From positions 1,054,001 through 1,118,000 of the forward strand of contig JAHYIO010000023.1 in the NCBI GenBank assembly GCA_020543525.1: 64,000 bases of DNA, in the 5' to 3' direction. The notes below the pieces were generated by a model. The model saw only the letters and a list, made by a program, of their open reading frames with translations. It had not been told where the DNA came from and made no database searches. Below, piece by piece: positions 1 through 11,494 of this stretch. Every line of letters begins with the position of its first letter. Position 1 is the first letter of the stretch. A program made the position numbers and the translations under genes. This DNA is from Coriolopsis trogii. Its lineage: Eukaryota > Basidiomycota > Agaricomycetes > Polyporales > Polyporaceae.

Positions 1-1140
1 GAACTAATTGTGAGACTGACCTGCATATGCAAGTGCCAACGAACTCTTGCCAACTAGTTCTTCCTCAGACCGGGATTGTGGATCAAGATTCTTAACTTTT
101 TCGAGTATCGAACTGGCCATCGATGTGCGAGAGTGACCGGCCTCCTGAATCCACGTCAAACCATTCAAAGAGGGGCGCAAGTTAGCAATAGGGAAACACA
201 CCATCAACTCTTTGGCCATGTTCCATGGAAGATCCCGCAGCGAATGTGCGGCCGTGTAGTTATCCGCAATCCGATGCAAGAACGACGTGCCTGGAAGCCA
301 TGTTGGAGTTCGAGCCAGGAACGGGAAATATTCGAGGATGGGCGAAGCCTGTATTAGGAGGTCGTTGCTCTCGACCGCCTTCTCGAATATTGCCAATTTG
401 GGATCCTCATGCTCAGCGACGTCGAGTCCATGGGTTGCTTTGCAACTCGCCGTCCCCAGAGAACTGTTGAAAGTTGTATCACGGAACCTCTAGCAAGAGC
501 AAACAAACATACTAGCGAAGGTGTTCATTGAGTTTGCAAGGATCGGAGAGTAACCGCGTCAACAGTCTTCGAGCACCGTCTTCTTGAGCGGGATGATAGA
601 CGGTGACCGCCGTTGGGTTGAAGTACTGCCAGAACATCCGCCTATGCCGACGCCACCGTTGACCATATGCCATGAAAGCGAAGTTCCACTCCCACCCAAC
701 TCTGCGACGAATGTTCTAGTGTACGAAGTAGGGCTCGTTGCATAGTGCTCACATATCAATAAGGCTCGACGCTGGCCTTGATGAGTAAGTCGCGGAGCGT
801 TTCTCGAGAAGATCGATGGCGATGTTCGCATTGTTGATGACAAGCATGCAACGACCCATGGCTTGCAAGAAAAGCATTCCACCCCCTGATAATAACCGTG
901 CGTGAGGAATAAGGCATAGTCAAAGCTAGACGGCGACTTACCATACTGTTTGCCAAGTTCACGGTATTGTAGCCATGGTTGATCACCCTTCGGGAAATCA
1001 ACGAAATTTCCCAGGATTGGAAGAGGTGAAGGACCTGGCGGCAAAGGAAGTCTGTTGCGACGACGCAGGGGTATTACGAAGTACACATAGAAAAGTGCTG
1101 CCAGGAATACTACAGCTGACCAGTAGGTAGACAGACTCAT
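1..1140 (-). CDS. Cytochrome P450, 5' part (cut by window edge)
   Basis: This is a haem-thiolate monooxygenase of the fungal multicopy P450 class, probably anchored in the ER. The start at 1140 gives a hydrophobic N-terminal anchor followed by the proline-rich hinge LPLPPGPSPLPILGNF. Exon 1 is 1140-942 and exon 2 is 885-753; exon 3 begins near 703 and carries the helix C region (WRRHRRMFWQYFNP). A later exon (about 396 downwards) has the EYFPFLARTPTWLPGT segment seen in the two other P450s of this window. The reading reaches the start of the I-helix (LALAYAG) at the left edge, so the ExxR and haem-cysteine regions are outside. It shares exon order and motifs with the P450s at 16161 and 31997. 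Substrate is unknown. It is divergently arranged with the Mus7-like gene. Confidence 0.9.
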
Positions 1141-1822
1141 AGTCGACGCTCGGAGAGTGGCAGTGGTCGGTCGCCTTTTGCACGCTCAGCCCGATTCCGG
1201 AGTTATTACAGCGTAAACAGAGTTTACGCTAGAAGTTCCCATTGGATACACGAACTTCTGATGCTGGGGTCAATGTGCGGACGAAGAAGAACCGGTTAGA
1301 CTCCACCTTACTACCTACTGTCCTCACGAGGTACAGTGTATACGCAAAAAGCGCCGCTTTCTCAACGGCGTCACTCCTAATAGGACGTTCCTTGTCATTT
1401 GTGTCTCAGGTTATCGGGCACAGTGGAGACTCACCTCAGCATTGCCGGTTTCGATTGCTTCACTCAGATACAGCTGGTGACTCGGAGAGCTGGCCAAGAC
1501 CCATGGCACAACAACGCATTTCATCCTGAGAGTCAAACACGTACATCGTGGTCACAAATTCACACTGTGATACAGTCTAGACGAGATCCTCAAGAAGGAG
1601 TGGAAGTTGGAACATAGGCACACCTAGTCTGGTACTCCAGGAAATGCATACATGTCGGACCGCGGGAACTGTCTGGAGGACGCGGTCACGTGCCACCATT
1701 GAAGCATGCCGTGGACAGACAGAGTCAGACTGGGGAAGGCGAGTCTCTACAAACGCTTTTTCACCCCTCCTTTTCCTTCAACGTTCTGGGTATTCTTCGC
1801 TCTGCGATTAAGCGGTCTGATA
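1141..1822. other. Intergenic, divergent promoter region
   Basis: This 682-base gap separates two divergently transcribed genes, the P450 and the Mus7-like gene. I see no gene, repeat or clear TATA box in it. An in-frame ATG at 1706 lies upstream of the chosen Mus7 start. Confidence 0.5.
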
Positions 1823-4800
1823 ATGGACATCGACGAAGACCAAACTGTTCCGACATCTGACCAGGACGAATTGGAAGAGTTAGCGGCGGCGACGTCCACT
1901 GACTACTGGCTTGCCAATACACGCGACTTGTCGCGAAGACGCGCGTTATTGCGACTCGCAAGCTCTAGGCACAAACCGGAAGGAATGGGCAACCCCGCCC
2001 AGGAGCGGTCTCCGTCTAACCATGCTCGATCCAACGCGAGTCCACCACGGAAGCGGCGTAAGGTGTGTTAATGCATCGCTCTGACATTGCGCTCGACACT
2101 CAAGCAAAGAAGGTCGATTCTCTCTTGCCCTGTGGGGACATAACCCCTCACATACCTCGTCCGAACTCGCCTGAATCTGCTGCGTCTTCCCATGCAATCG
2201 CGCGTTTGCAATCACCAGGATCCCACATTGCCATACCCTCGAGCAGCCCCACTTCCTATATCGTTGATTCCCCAATGCGATCACCGTATGCTCAGAGAAA
2301 TCCTTCTCCTCGTCCAAATGGCGTGCATGTTGATCAACCATCGGATGTAAGCGTTGGCCAGGGTGGTGTTGGCGAGGAAGAGAGCCAGAGGGCAAGACAG
2401 GCGAGTACAGGCTCGCCTTCACCTTCGCCCGATCCCTTGTTGCTATTCACTCCCCCACCTCCTCGCCTGAACGAACAATTGGCAATGTCTTCTCCTGCAT
2501 CCTCACCTCTGACCCCCGCATCATCTCCCCCCAAGGCCACGCAGAGTCGCCCGAGTTCGCCCATGCGTTCGTCTCCTCAGCCCCCTGTACTTCAACCTTC
2601 AGCACGAAGCCTCTCTCCAGCTTCACAGCTAGTCATGGAGCAAGTGCACGCTGCCCGTTACTCCCTCCGAACGCGCAACCTTCGGCAGCTCAAACCATAC
2701 GCGTACGATAAAATCGTCTACAACCGTTCAATGGCTTCCAATCCTGAAGCCATCGTCAAGCTCACCAGCCCGCAGAGAAGACGACGATCGACAAGTGCTG
2801 CTCCTCGTGAGCGCTTGTCGGACGCCGACGACGAGTATCAAGGAGGAGACGAGGAGCTGGACGAGGATGAACACGGTGTACGACGAAGACGCAAAGGTAA
2901 AGGGAAAGAGGTGGACTCTGTGCGTGGCGAAGACGGGGATGACCCACCTCCTAGGCAGCCGACCCCCTGGCTTCCGGAAGTGTTCAATCAGTCGTCATCT
3001 AGCAGCGGCGGCGACGAGGCGGACAAGCTCTTCAGGCAGGCGAAGCGTAAAGAGAAGAAGATCGAAAAGGAACGACGCAAGAAGAAGCTCAAGGCGTTCC
3101 CTATGAAGAAACAGGATTTCCGGCCGTCAGACACATCGCACCCGGTAAGTGCCCCTTCACAAACGCGATACTGTTGCAGTACTAATGGTAGTGGATGGAT
3201 GCACACAGATATCTCCATCTCCTGCGCACGAACCTGGACCATCACGATCGCGCCCTCAACCGCGTCCTCGGAAATTGGTCGACCAGCCCGTTGCTGCGCA
3301 GCCCCCCGTAAACAATGGCTCAGGAGACGAGGAAGAGCCAGCTCCCACCTGGCGTCGTCGCCGTAGCGTCGCCTTCATCTCTCCTGCACATAGTGGCCCC
3401 GGTTCTCCACCTTCTGCGCACAACTCTCCCGGTAACGCATATGATGCGATGGACGACTGGGATGACAACTTCCCCATGTACGAGGACGAGTTTGCCCGGG
3501 GCCAAAGCCCTCTCAAATTGTTACCTACACAACATGACGCTATGTCAGTGGACAGCTCCGAAGCGCACGACCCTCCCCCCACCTCATCTGAGCCCAATGA
3601 AATCATTGACCTCACGTCGGGCTCTGAGGGCGCCACCAGACCTCCCTTACCATCCTCAGTTCGTGCCCGCTCCCGCTCCCGCTCCGGATCAGGCTCAGGC
3701 TCGAGCTCGGACTCCATGGACTCGGTCGACCGGCGGCGCTTGCAAGCTTTGAAGCGCATGATGCCCGCCGTCATGATCAAAAGACTCGAGAAGCAAACGG
3801 AGAAGAAGAAACGTGCTTCCGCAGAACGCGACCACGAGCACGATTCTAGTAGCGCCGGAGACAGCGGGACTGATGACGCGGGCCGACCGCTCCGTCCTGG
3901 AGAGTCGCGCAAGCGCATACGGAAGACGATATCGAGTCGCAGCATAGAGATCAGAGGAGACTCCGAGTCTTCCGACGTGGAAATTCCGATGTCCCCTGGA
4001 CTAGGCGGAGCCAAAGGTCTCGATGTGCCCGCGCACGCGCAGGAGTCCTCGGAGGAGACCGGTTTGGCCTCGTCAGACGAGAGCATCATCGAGCCTATCA
4101 GACACCAGCCGAGGCCGAAGCCCCATGCGCGCGCGGCGGACGCACTAGATATGGCGGCTGACGAAGGGCGCCCCTCCTCGTCCAGCAGCGACGATGACGG
4201 ATTTACGAGTGGACGCGGGTACTCACCCGCTCGGGTGCCGAAGATCCGGGGCCTCCGGTATGACGGAGAGGCTGAAGTGGACAACTCTATCGACCGTATG
4301 TTGGCGCGAACAGACTACAACAGGCCTCGCGTCAAGCGTAAGCGAAGACGCGGGGGTGCGCGTCGGGGCGGCGCAGGGAGAGAGCGCGGTCATGGCGGTG
4401 GTCAGACAGAACGCGGCAACGGTGTTGCGCGCCATCATAGTGAACAGGAACATCGGAGCCACAATACAACTAAGGGGCGATCGGGAGGTCACGACCATGG
4501 AGCGCATGCGAGCGGTAGCGGGAATGGACAGCATGGTGGCAAGAGAGGCGAGGGCTCTGGTCTGCGCATCACGACATCTGGTGCAAAGCGGTATGGCCCA
4601 GGACGCCAGATGCTACTACCATTCCATCGTCTCCCATCCGTGGATGCTGATGATGACCTGCAGAACATCGGTATGTCTGACCGGCGTCTAGTGATATTCT
4701 TCATGCTCACTGACGTACTTCCTAGAACCGGTCCCAATACCTCCGAATGAAGTCCACTTCACTGGCGAGGAATCGGCGAAGGCCAAGCAGAAAGCCGCCA

Positions 4801-7800
4801 AACTCAAAGGGAAGATGGCAGGCGTGTATACCTTTGGCTCTGGTGCATCGCGCCTCGTTGGCGCCGGGGTGAATGCGGGTCACGTCACGATAGACCAGGA
4901 AGTCGCAGCTCCTCGTGGTCCACCTTTGCGCGACGTTTCGCGATCGCGTCCTCCAGCCTCCACGTCAGGGCCACGCCGTCACAACTCCAGAAACTTGCAG
5001 GGGACGACGCTTGAAGACTACTGGGCTCCCCAAGATTATGATGACGATGGCTTCGTGGTGCAGGAGAGAGTCGTGTCCCTGAGACTGTCGCAGCAACATC
5101 GCGAGCTCGACCAGCTTCGCCGCGTCACGGTGGACTTGGACATTCACCCCTTGCCTGCTGGTATCGCATTCCCCAACAACTCATATCTCGGGCATGGTTG
5201 GCTGCACGAGTTGGTCAATCTCCTTCCTGGTACCCATGATATCCCCTTGCCGCCATCATGCTCGATGTTCGACTGCTACCTGCACTCCGCCATGTCTGTC
5301 GCCGACTTCACGGCCATCCTGGAGAGCGTCTCAGATCGATTGCGTAACCTTATTCTTGGCGGACCCGGGCCAGCAGATGCAGATACCTGTCAAAAGTGGC
5401 AGATGTTCTTGCATGCAGTCTCGCAGCACGTATCATGGCTGCTCGCGAATGTCACAGACGGGGAGCGCACCGGGCTCGCTTCGGACATCGAGTCCTTCGT
5501 ACGACGGATGGCCAGTCTCATGGACGAACCGGCTGAAATCTGGCAAGATGACGATACACCGAATCCTCTCGTTCTTCAAGTGCTATGGTCGCTCCTGGAG
5601 ATCTCATCGCGACTGACCGTGGATTATAGACGAAGGTCGGAGGAGCCCGACAGGAACCTGCTCGTCACCGTCACTCAAGCACTGATGACTAGGCTTTGGG
5701 ACTTCACCTTCGGGCGCACGGCTATAGCTCTGGACCTCAGTAAAGATGGTCTGACGACATCGTCGTTTCCTCAGCAGATCTCGGAACTATGGGTATGCGT
5801 ACTCAACATCACGAGTGACCCAACGTTCCAAGACTCGCTCCTGCCACCAGGTACCTCATTTTGGTCTTTGTACTTGCAGCTCCTCCAGACGAAGGGACTT
5901 CAGGAGCAACGAACGGACCTGAAGACGCGGGAAGCTATATGGAAGAGCGTGTTCACTCTGTGTGCGCTGTCTCAGTTCTCGATCCACGGCAACTCGTCGA
6001 TGACGCCTCGCCTCCCTCCTTCGTGGTTCACCATCACGTCCATCCTCGAGCGCGCTCCACTATCTTACGATACGAAGGCGGATGAAGGATTGTCTAGGCG
6101 TATCGTCCGTAAGCGCGACGAGTATGTGCGCGTCCTCGTGTGCCGCTGCCTTTGGTTGAGCCTCAAGTGGCACTGGAGGCTGGACTTGGGCGACGCCCCC
6201 CTAGTCTTCAATCGGCTCATCGACGTGTTCAAGAGCAGACGGTTTGCCAGCCTGGCGGACGAACAGAGCGACTTTCCCAGCTTCCTCCGTCACAACAACC
6301 TTGCCCTCTTGCAGGAGAAAAAGAGCAGTGACACGGCATTCACTCTCTTTCTCAAACTTGTTGTTCGCGCCGCAGAAGATGTTCGCAAGAACGACCCTAA
6401 GTTCGCGCAATCCACTGCTATCCCTCCTATGCTCAAGAAGATATTGTCCCTTGCTGTTCCAGTCGGTTCGGTACCTTTCACGAAAGAGAAGCCACCCACG
6501 ACCCACGAGTTGTCGATGCTTTACAATAGATTCAGCGTCATCGCAGTCACAATCTACCTGGAGCCGACGGAGAGGAACCTCGCGCATCGTCTCGGGACTG
6601 CCCGTCGATACGTCAACTTCCAGGAAGCTGATATCGAAACACGGCGTGCGTGCATTCGGGGTGCAATGCATCTAGCCATCCTTCTACAGCACCTCCGACT
6701 CCCGCTAACTGAGGTACTGGCATGGATGGAGGACATGACGAACACGCTCATTGACGAGTTCAAGCGCTCCGACGCTGCCAAGACACCTGCGCTCGAGCCT
6801 AGGGTCACGGACAGTGCCGCGACGTCCGTACAGCTGCTCTTGGGTTGTGTTCGCATGATCCTGGAGACGTCGTCAATGGATCACGAACGACCTCAGCCCA
6901 GGTATCCTGATCCGGCTCTCCTGCAAGGAGGTGGGTCCATACACTCGCGGGTTGAAGCATCGTTGCTGACTTTGCGATACTTTCAGCCTGGGTGACACGA
7001 GTGTTCTCAACGGAGACCAGGCTGTCCACTACCTCGTCCACGGGGGATGAGATACGTCGCTTGGTGCAGGCCTTCCTCGACACCCGCAGCCGCGTCATTC
7101 CCCCTCCTCGGCGGCCACAGCCATCTGTACCTGTGGAAGACTCGGAGGAAAGCCAAGAATACTATGGACCGTTTGAATTCGACGTGAACGATGTGGAGTT
7201 TATGGAGGCTCTTGGCATCGACAATATGTCACCTGAGCAGCAGGAGATGAAGGAGAACAAGGAGAAAGATAAGATCGTTTGCGATGTGAGTTGATTGGTG
7301 CGATAGGGATGTGGTTTCCTGACCAACACGTACCGCTATAGGTCATCCTACAGCACATCTCGCCGGCTATTTACCGGCTTGTCTGCAAGCACTTCAGCCA
7401 AGATGTTTACCGGCAGGCTGGAGAACCGCCTTTCAGAATTGCAGATAAATGGGTTGATTGCTGGGTCGGCTGTGCCAGCGTTGTGGTACAGAACGGTCGT
7501 CAGGTGTGCCCTGGAGGATCCGGTCATCTGTCTATAGGACTAACATGCTTAACTTCAGAAATGGGAGCACTTCCTTGCTTACGGTCCACAATCATGGGAA
7601 CAGATCATCGAACTGGATTGGCGGCGACGCGTTGGTCTTCGCTTCATGTACAAGGTTCTTCAACTCGATCCACAGACTTACACAGACAAAGTACGTTCAT
7701 CTACCCTCACAAACGTCTTTGCATCTGACGGCCTCTTACACTGTGAAGGCGGATGGTCTCATGGATCGCTTCATTGACGTATTGCTCGAATCTATGGCAA

Positions 7801-8377
7801 CTCCAAGTGTCACGATCGAGCACGAGTATGCGTCGCTGCTCTTCTCCATTGACAAGCTACACCATCCTCTACTACGCGGCTTGCCTATCGGCCCTCCTGG
7901 TCATGACGGTGATTTCCATTTGAATAAGAACGACTTTTCGGAAGGTAAACGGCTCGACATGCTTGACGGTAAGTATGCGCTCCTACACTAATGATTTGCA
8001 CGACGAGAGTGATCTCCGTATTAATCGGACTCTCAGTTATGTTCAGGAATCTCTCCGAGAATCTGAAGGCGGAATCTCGTGGCGACACAACGCTCACCTA
8101 CAACAACAATAAGTACCTTTCCTCCATCACAGGTCTCTTGGTCACTATGCAAGGCATATGCAATGTGCGCGTTTTGCACCTGTTCTTCTCCATTCGTGCA
8201 ATGTGCTGATGATCACCGCTCTCCCTCCGTTTGCAGAGCCTGGCTTCGAACTCTCGTCAGAGGGCGTCATATATAGCCTTCTGCAAACAAGTTCCCGACC
8301 TCTTCTCGCGATACCCCGTACTCTGTCATCATACCCGGCTTGAGCAGCTTGTAACTTCGCTTTGCACCCTCTCGTGA
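1823..8377 (+). CDS. Mus7/Mms22-family DNA replication-repair protein
   Basis: The exons are 1823-2062, 2110-3144, 3209-4670, 4726-6930, 6987-7285, 7342-7503, 7559-7690, 7749-7968, 8037-8164 and 8237-8377. All joins keep frame and give about 2007 residues. The N-terminal half is low-complexity, rich in Ser, Pro and acidic residues, with basic clusters (KRKRRRGG) that suit a nuclear protein. The conserved half starts near KGKMAGVYTFGSG and continues with LPAGIAFPNNSYLGHGWLHE, many helical stretches, then WEHFLAYGPQSWEQII, LHHPLLRGLPI and RASYIAFCKQVPDLF near the C terminus. This order is the pattern I know from Mus7/MMS22 proteins. In yeasts these act at stalled replication forks with a cullin ligase (Rtt101-Mms1). 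I took the start as MDIDED at 1823; an in-frame ATG at 1706 would add 39 unlikely residues. The family call is from remembered similarity. Confidence 0.82.
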
Positions 8378-9056
8378 ATGGCAGATCCTGTCTTCCAGAC
8401 TGTTGGTCGCTGCCACGCTTTGTCGTCGTTGTATCGGTACGCAGTACAGACCATATACTCGATTTGATCACTTTGACCATCTAATTGGCCTCCAATTCGG
8501 AGTGAATGCGCTCGGGTGGCCCAGGAGATGCCAGGGCACACTCGTCGGGCACAATAAATCGTCGCAAGCTCAGACAATGTATGTGAGTCCTCGCGTTATG
8601 CGGCATCCATCTCGTCCCTCTTGGCATAGTCACCGTCCAGGGACACATGGCTCTCTCTCTTAACATTCCGAGCTGATCGTAAGGCGGAGCAAGCCTATAC
8701 CTACTCCCACATGACCTCACGGGGGGGGCAAGGATGCCGTTTGTGCATACTGGCACCTTGTCCAGCTGTGCCACAAAATTCTGTACGATCGAGTCCTCAT
8801 CCCCTAGCATATCATCCTCGTCCATTGATGCGCCCATTTGTTCTTGCGAATCGTCATCGGTCTGAAACGGGTCGCTGTCGTGTCAGCGTGACCACCACTT
8901 CTTCATCTGTTCCTCAGGTGGGATTACGTAGTTGGCCGGCGGGATAGTGGCGCCTTGGGGTACCGTACAGAGGTTGCCGCCGACTAGGGGCTCGCTGAAC
9001 TGCCGGTCGTGACTGAATTCATGAGTACCGAGGGACGAGGTGAGGGCGTGACTCAC
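8378..9056. other. Intergenic with unassigned minus-strand open stretches
   Basis: No complete gene is recognised here. On the minus strand two open stretches (about 9000-8883 and 8837-8740) read as acidic, coding-like peptide (for example PPANYVIPPEEQMKKWW and DEDDMLGDEDSIVQ). They follow the kinase fragment after a plausible splice donor at 9056. They do not resemble kinase sequence, and I could not join them into a convincing gene. Confidence 0.3.
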
Positions 9057-9533
9057 CATTTGTGCTCCAATTGCAGCCACGTTCCGCAAAGAGATCTTAC
9101 TTTCTCTCTCCTTGAGATAGGTGTCCAAATCGACATGCAACAATTCTATCACAATATACTCATAGTACTGTGACTTGCCCCATGCGTAAACTGGCGGTAT
9201 CCCTTGGTGGCCTGGAAAGAACGGAACTGAAAGCGGATCGTCAGAAATGGGTCGTATGACAGCCCTCTGAGTAAGATGAGAGCGCAGGCTTCGTGGAGAA
9301 GATAAGGACGAAGGATCCTGTGGACTATGAAACGAGCCCTCTTCATGGCAACGACTTGCGATTCCGAGTCAGACCCAGCATTACCAGTATCTACGACTTC
9401 AGCTCGGTATACCCTTCCTGGAATGGATAAAATTCATCAGATACTAAAAGTGCTGCAAATTCAAGGACTGGTGCTACAGACCGAAAGAGCCTCGCCCGAG
9501 TAAGTCCTGAACTTCCTCGTAGGAGAGTTGCAT
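9057..9533 (-). pseudogene. Protein kinase N-lobe fragment (CK1-like fungal type)
   Basis: An ATG at 9533 opens MQLSYEEVQDLLGRGSFG. A 64-base intron (9481-9418) joins this to GRVYRAEVVDTG, completing a glycine-rich loop. Next come the beta-3 lysine (VAMKRARF), the segment LLHEACALILLRG, a probable short intron, then GIPPVYAWGKSQYYEYI and DLDTYLKE...ISLRNVAAIGAQM. This order fits the N-lobe and hinge of the casein-kinase-1-like proteins common in mushrooms. The reading then meets a good splice donor, but no HRD catalytic loop or DFG motif follows in any frame. The gene therefore looks decayed or truncated. One intron would be only 34 bases, another sign of a dead or misjudged model. Confidence 0.6.
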
Positions 9534-10217
9534 CTGTGAAAGTGCAGTTAGTGCATTGAACATCGGGGATTGATGTTACCCATAATCCGACTGGCCCGAC
9601 AATTCAGTCCTGAACGTTCAACTGCAAAGCAGTTCATCGAAGCGGTACGAGACTCGTACTAGGCCAGCTGGACTCGGAGTGGCAGGGACCCCTAGTGCTT
9701 ACTGGAACAGGGAGACTGTGTTGCAGACTCCTGCGGGCCCTATAGATTTGTTTAGTGACAATGAAGATGACGGGAGGAAGGGGACCTGTGCGAAAGCCTC
9801 TTGCCTTATGCATGACGGAATGTGCCAGATTACGGCACTCGTCTCAAACAGCTCTTGCCGACTGACGCACGCGCACCTACAACGCGAGAAACTTGGAAGT
9901 GTGCAAAAAGGTAGCAACAAATCCAGATCATACTCGTTCCTGCTGTCCGTGGTGGCATGGGCTCGTCGCGCGAGCTTTAGAGGAATCACGGTGATGACTC
10001 GGAGTCGGGGTAGCTTACTTTAAAGTTTTTGTTAGGTCCGCACTGTAGTCACTCGTCCCATCGGTTTCCCGAGGTCTTCGGGGTGGGCCGACGTCGGGAA
10101 TAGCAGGGTGGGCATTACGATAATGGACTGGCAACACATATAAACCTCCACATACACCTCCCGGATTTGTGTTCCTCAGCTGCCCAACAGTGACAGATAC
10201 CAAGAGCGTCAATTGCC
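9534..10217. other. Intergenic
   Basis: No gene is recognised. A plus-strand open frame at 9679 has no family resemblance. The right end contains the GST promoter, including a TATA element. Confidence 0.4.
10139..10144 (+). promoter_or_regulatory. TATA box of the GST gene
   Basis: TATAAA lies 74 bases upstream of the GST start codon, a usual distance for a fungal core promoter. Confidence 0.5.
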
Positions 10218-11219
10218 ATGTCTCAGCTCGTCCAGATCACCTTCTACACCCACCCAGTTACGTCCCGCGGACACGTTCCGAGTCTTGGTCTCGCTGACCC
10301 TCGTCGATGCGCAGTTCCCCATCTACGGACACCGGGTGCACATCGCGCTCGAGGAGGCCAACGCCGAGTACACGATGCACATCATCGACATCGTGAACAA
10401 GCCCGCATGGTACCTCTCAGAGATCACCCCCTCCGGGAAGGTCAGCCGAAGTCTCGTCAACCCCTCTCCAAGCTCTCCACACAACTCACGAACTCACGAA
10501 CTCACGAACTCACGAACTCACGAACTCACGAACTCACGAACTCACGCACCCGCCGGACAGCTCCCCGCGATCACCTACGGCGGGCCCACCGTCCCGCCCG
10601 ACGCGCCCTCGCCCCTGTCCGCAAAGATCCCCGAGTCGCTCGTGATCATCGAGTTCCTCGCCGACCTCTTCCCCTCCGCCTCCCTGCGCCCACCGGACCC
10701 GGTCAACGCCGCCCACGCGCGCCTCTTCTGCACGCTCTTCGACGACACGTACGTGCCCGCCTTCCGGGGCTTCTTCTTCGACGGCGCGCCCGAGGCGGTC
10801 TTGCTCGCCGCGTTCGGGGCTCTGCAGGCGCGCTTGCCCCAAGAGGCAGACACGGAGACAGGAAGAGGGTTTGCGGTGGGCGAGTGGTCGATCGCGGACA
10901 TCGCGGCAGGCCCGCTCCTCGTGCGCACGCCGCTGCTGCTGGCGAACGAGGTAGGACGGTACCCAGTCGGGGCGGGGAAGACGGCGCTAGCGTCGCTGAG
11001 GGCGCCCGAGTACGCGCGCATCATGAAGTACATCGACGAGGTGGCGAAGCGGCCGAGCTTCGCGAGGACTTACGACGCGGTACGTACGCTCTTTGTTCGC
11101 CTCAGGTTGTAGACCGATGTTGACTGCTGAGTGACTTGGTTGATCTGTTGCGGCACGCGCAGGGGGAGACGTTGCATCTTTGGAAAAACAATCCGGCGAT
11201 TCAACGGGAACAGCCTTGA
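10218..11219 (+). CDS. Glutathione S-transferase-like protein
   Basis: Four exons (10218-10256, 10315-10440, 10561-11079, 11163-11219) keep frame and give 246 residues, the normal length of a cytosolic GST. The N-terminal thioredoxin-like part reads ITFYTHP, then FPIYGHRVHIALEEA, and ESLVIIEFLADLFP at its end. The all-helical C-terminal domain follows, with GEWSIADIAAGPLL as the conserved N-capping-box region. GSTs conjugate glutathione to electrophiles or reduce thiols. No cysteine is seen at the usual active-site turn, so a Ser/Tyr-type or atypical enzyme is possible. Intron 2 (120 bases) is made largely of an 8-bp tandem repeat and stays open in frame. Confidence 0.85.
10483..10546 (+). 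repeat. 8-bp minisatellite, 8 perfect copies (AACTCACG)
   Basis: Eight uninterrupted copies of AACTCACG lie inside intron 2 of the GST gene. Because three units make 24 bases, retention of the intron would add an 8-residue periodic peptide (THELTNSR repeated). Confidence 0.97.
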
Positions 11220-11494
11220 GACGGTCTACGTACGGATGGAGTGAACAATTGTACAGGATGAGTGCGTGCAGAACATACCTTTGTATGACCATGTTGCAGT
11301 ATTAGGACAACCGTTTTGACTTGCGATTTGCCAACTACAGTCAGCTGACGCACTGTACAGTACGCACCACGTCCTCATATGTCGTATGCCTTCAGGCATT
11401 GGTCAAAATCTGCAAGCTGCAGTAACATTTTGAGACGCAAGCACAGACAAGTCGTGATAGACATGTTGATGCTCCATACGCGCAGGCCGCATCG

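Noticed and set aside
10218..11123. 301-residue open frame overlapping the GST gene
   Set aside because: It is an Arg-rich shadow of GC-biased GST codons. The GST reading in another frame has conserved motifs and correct splice sites.
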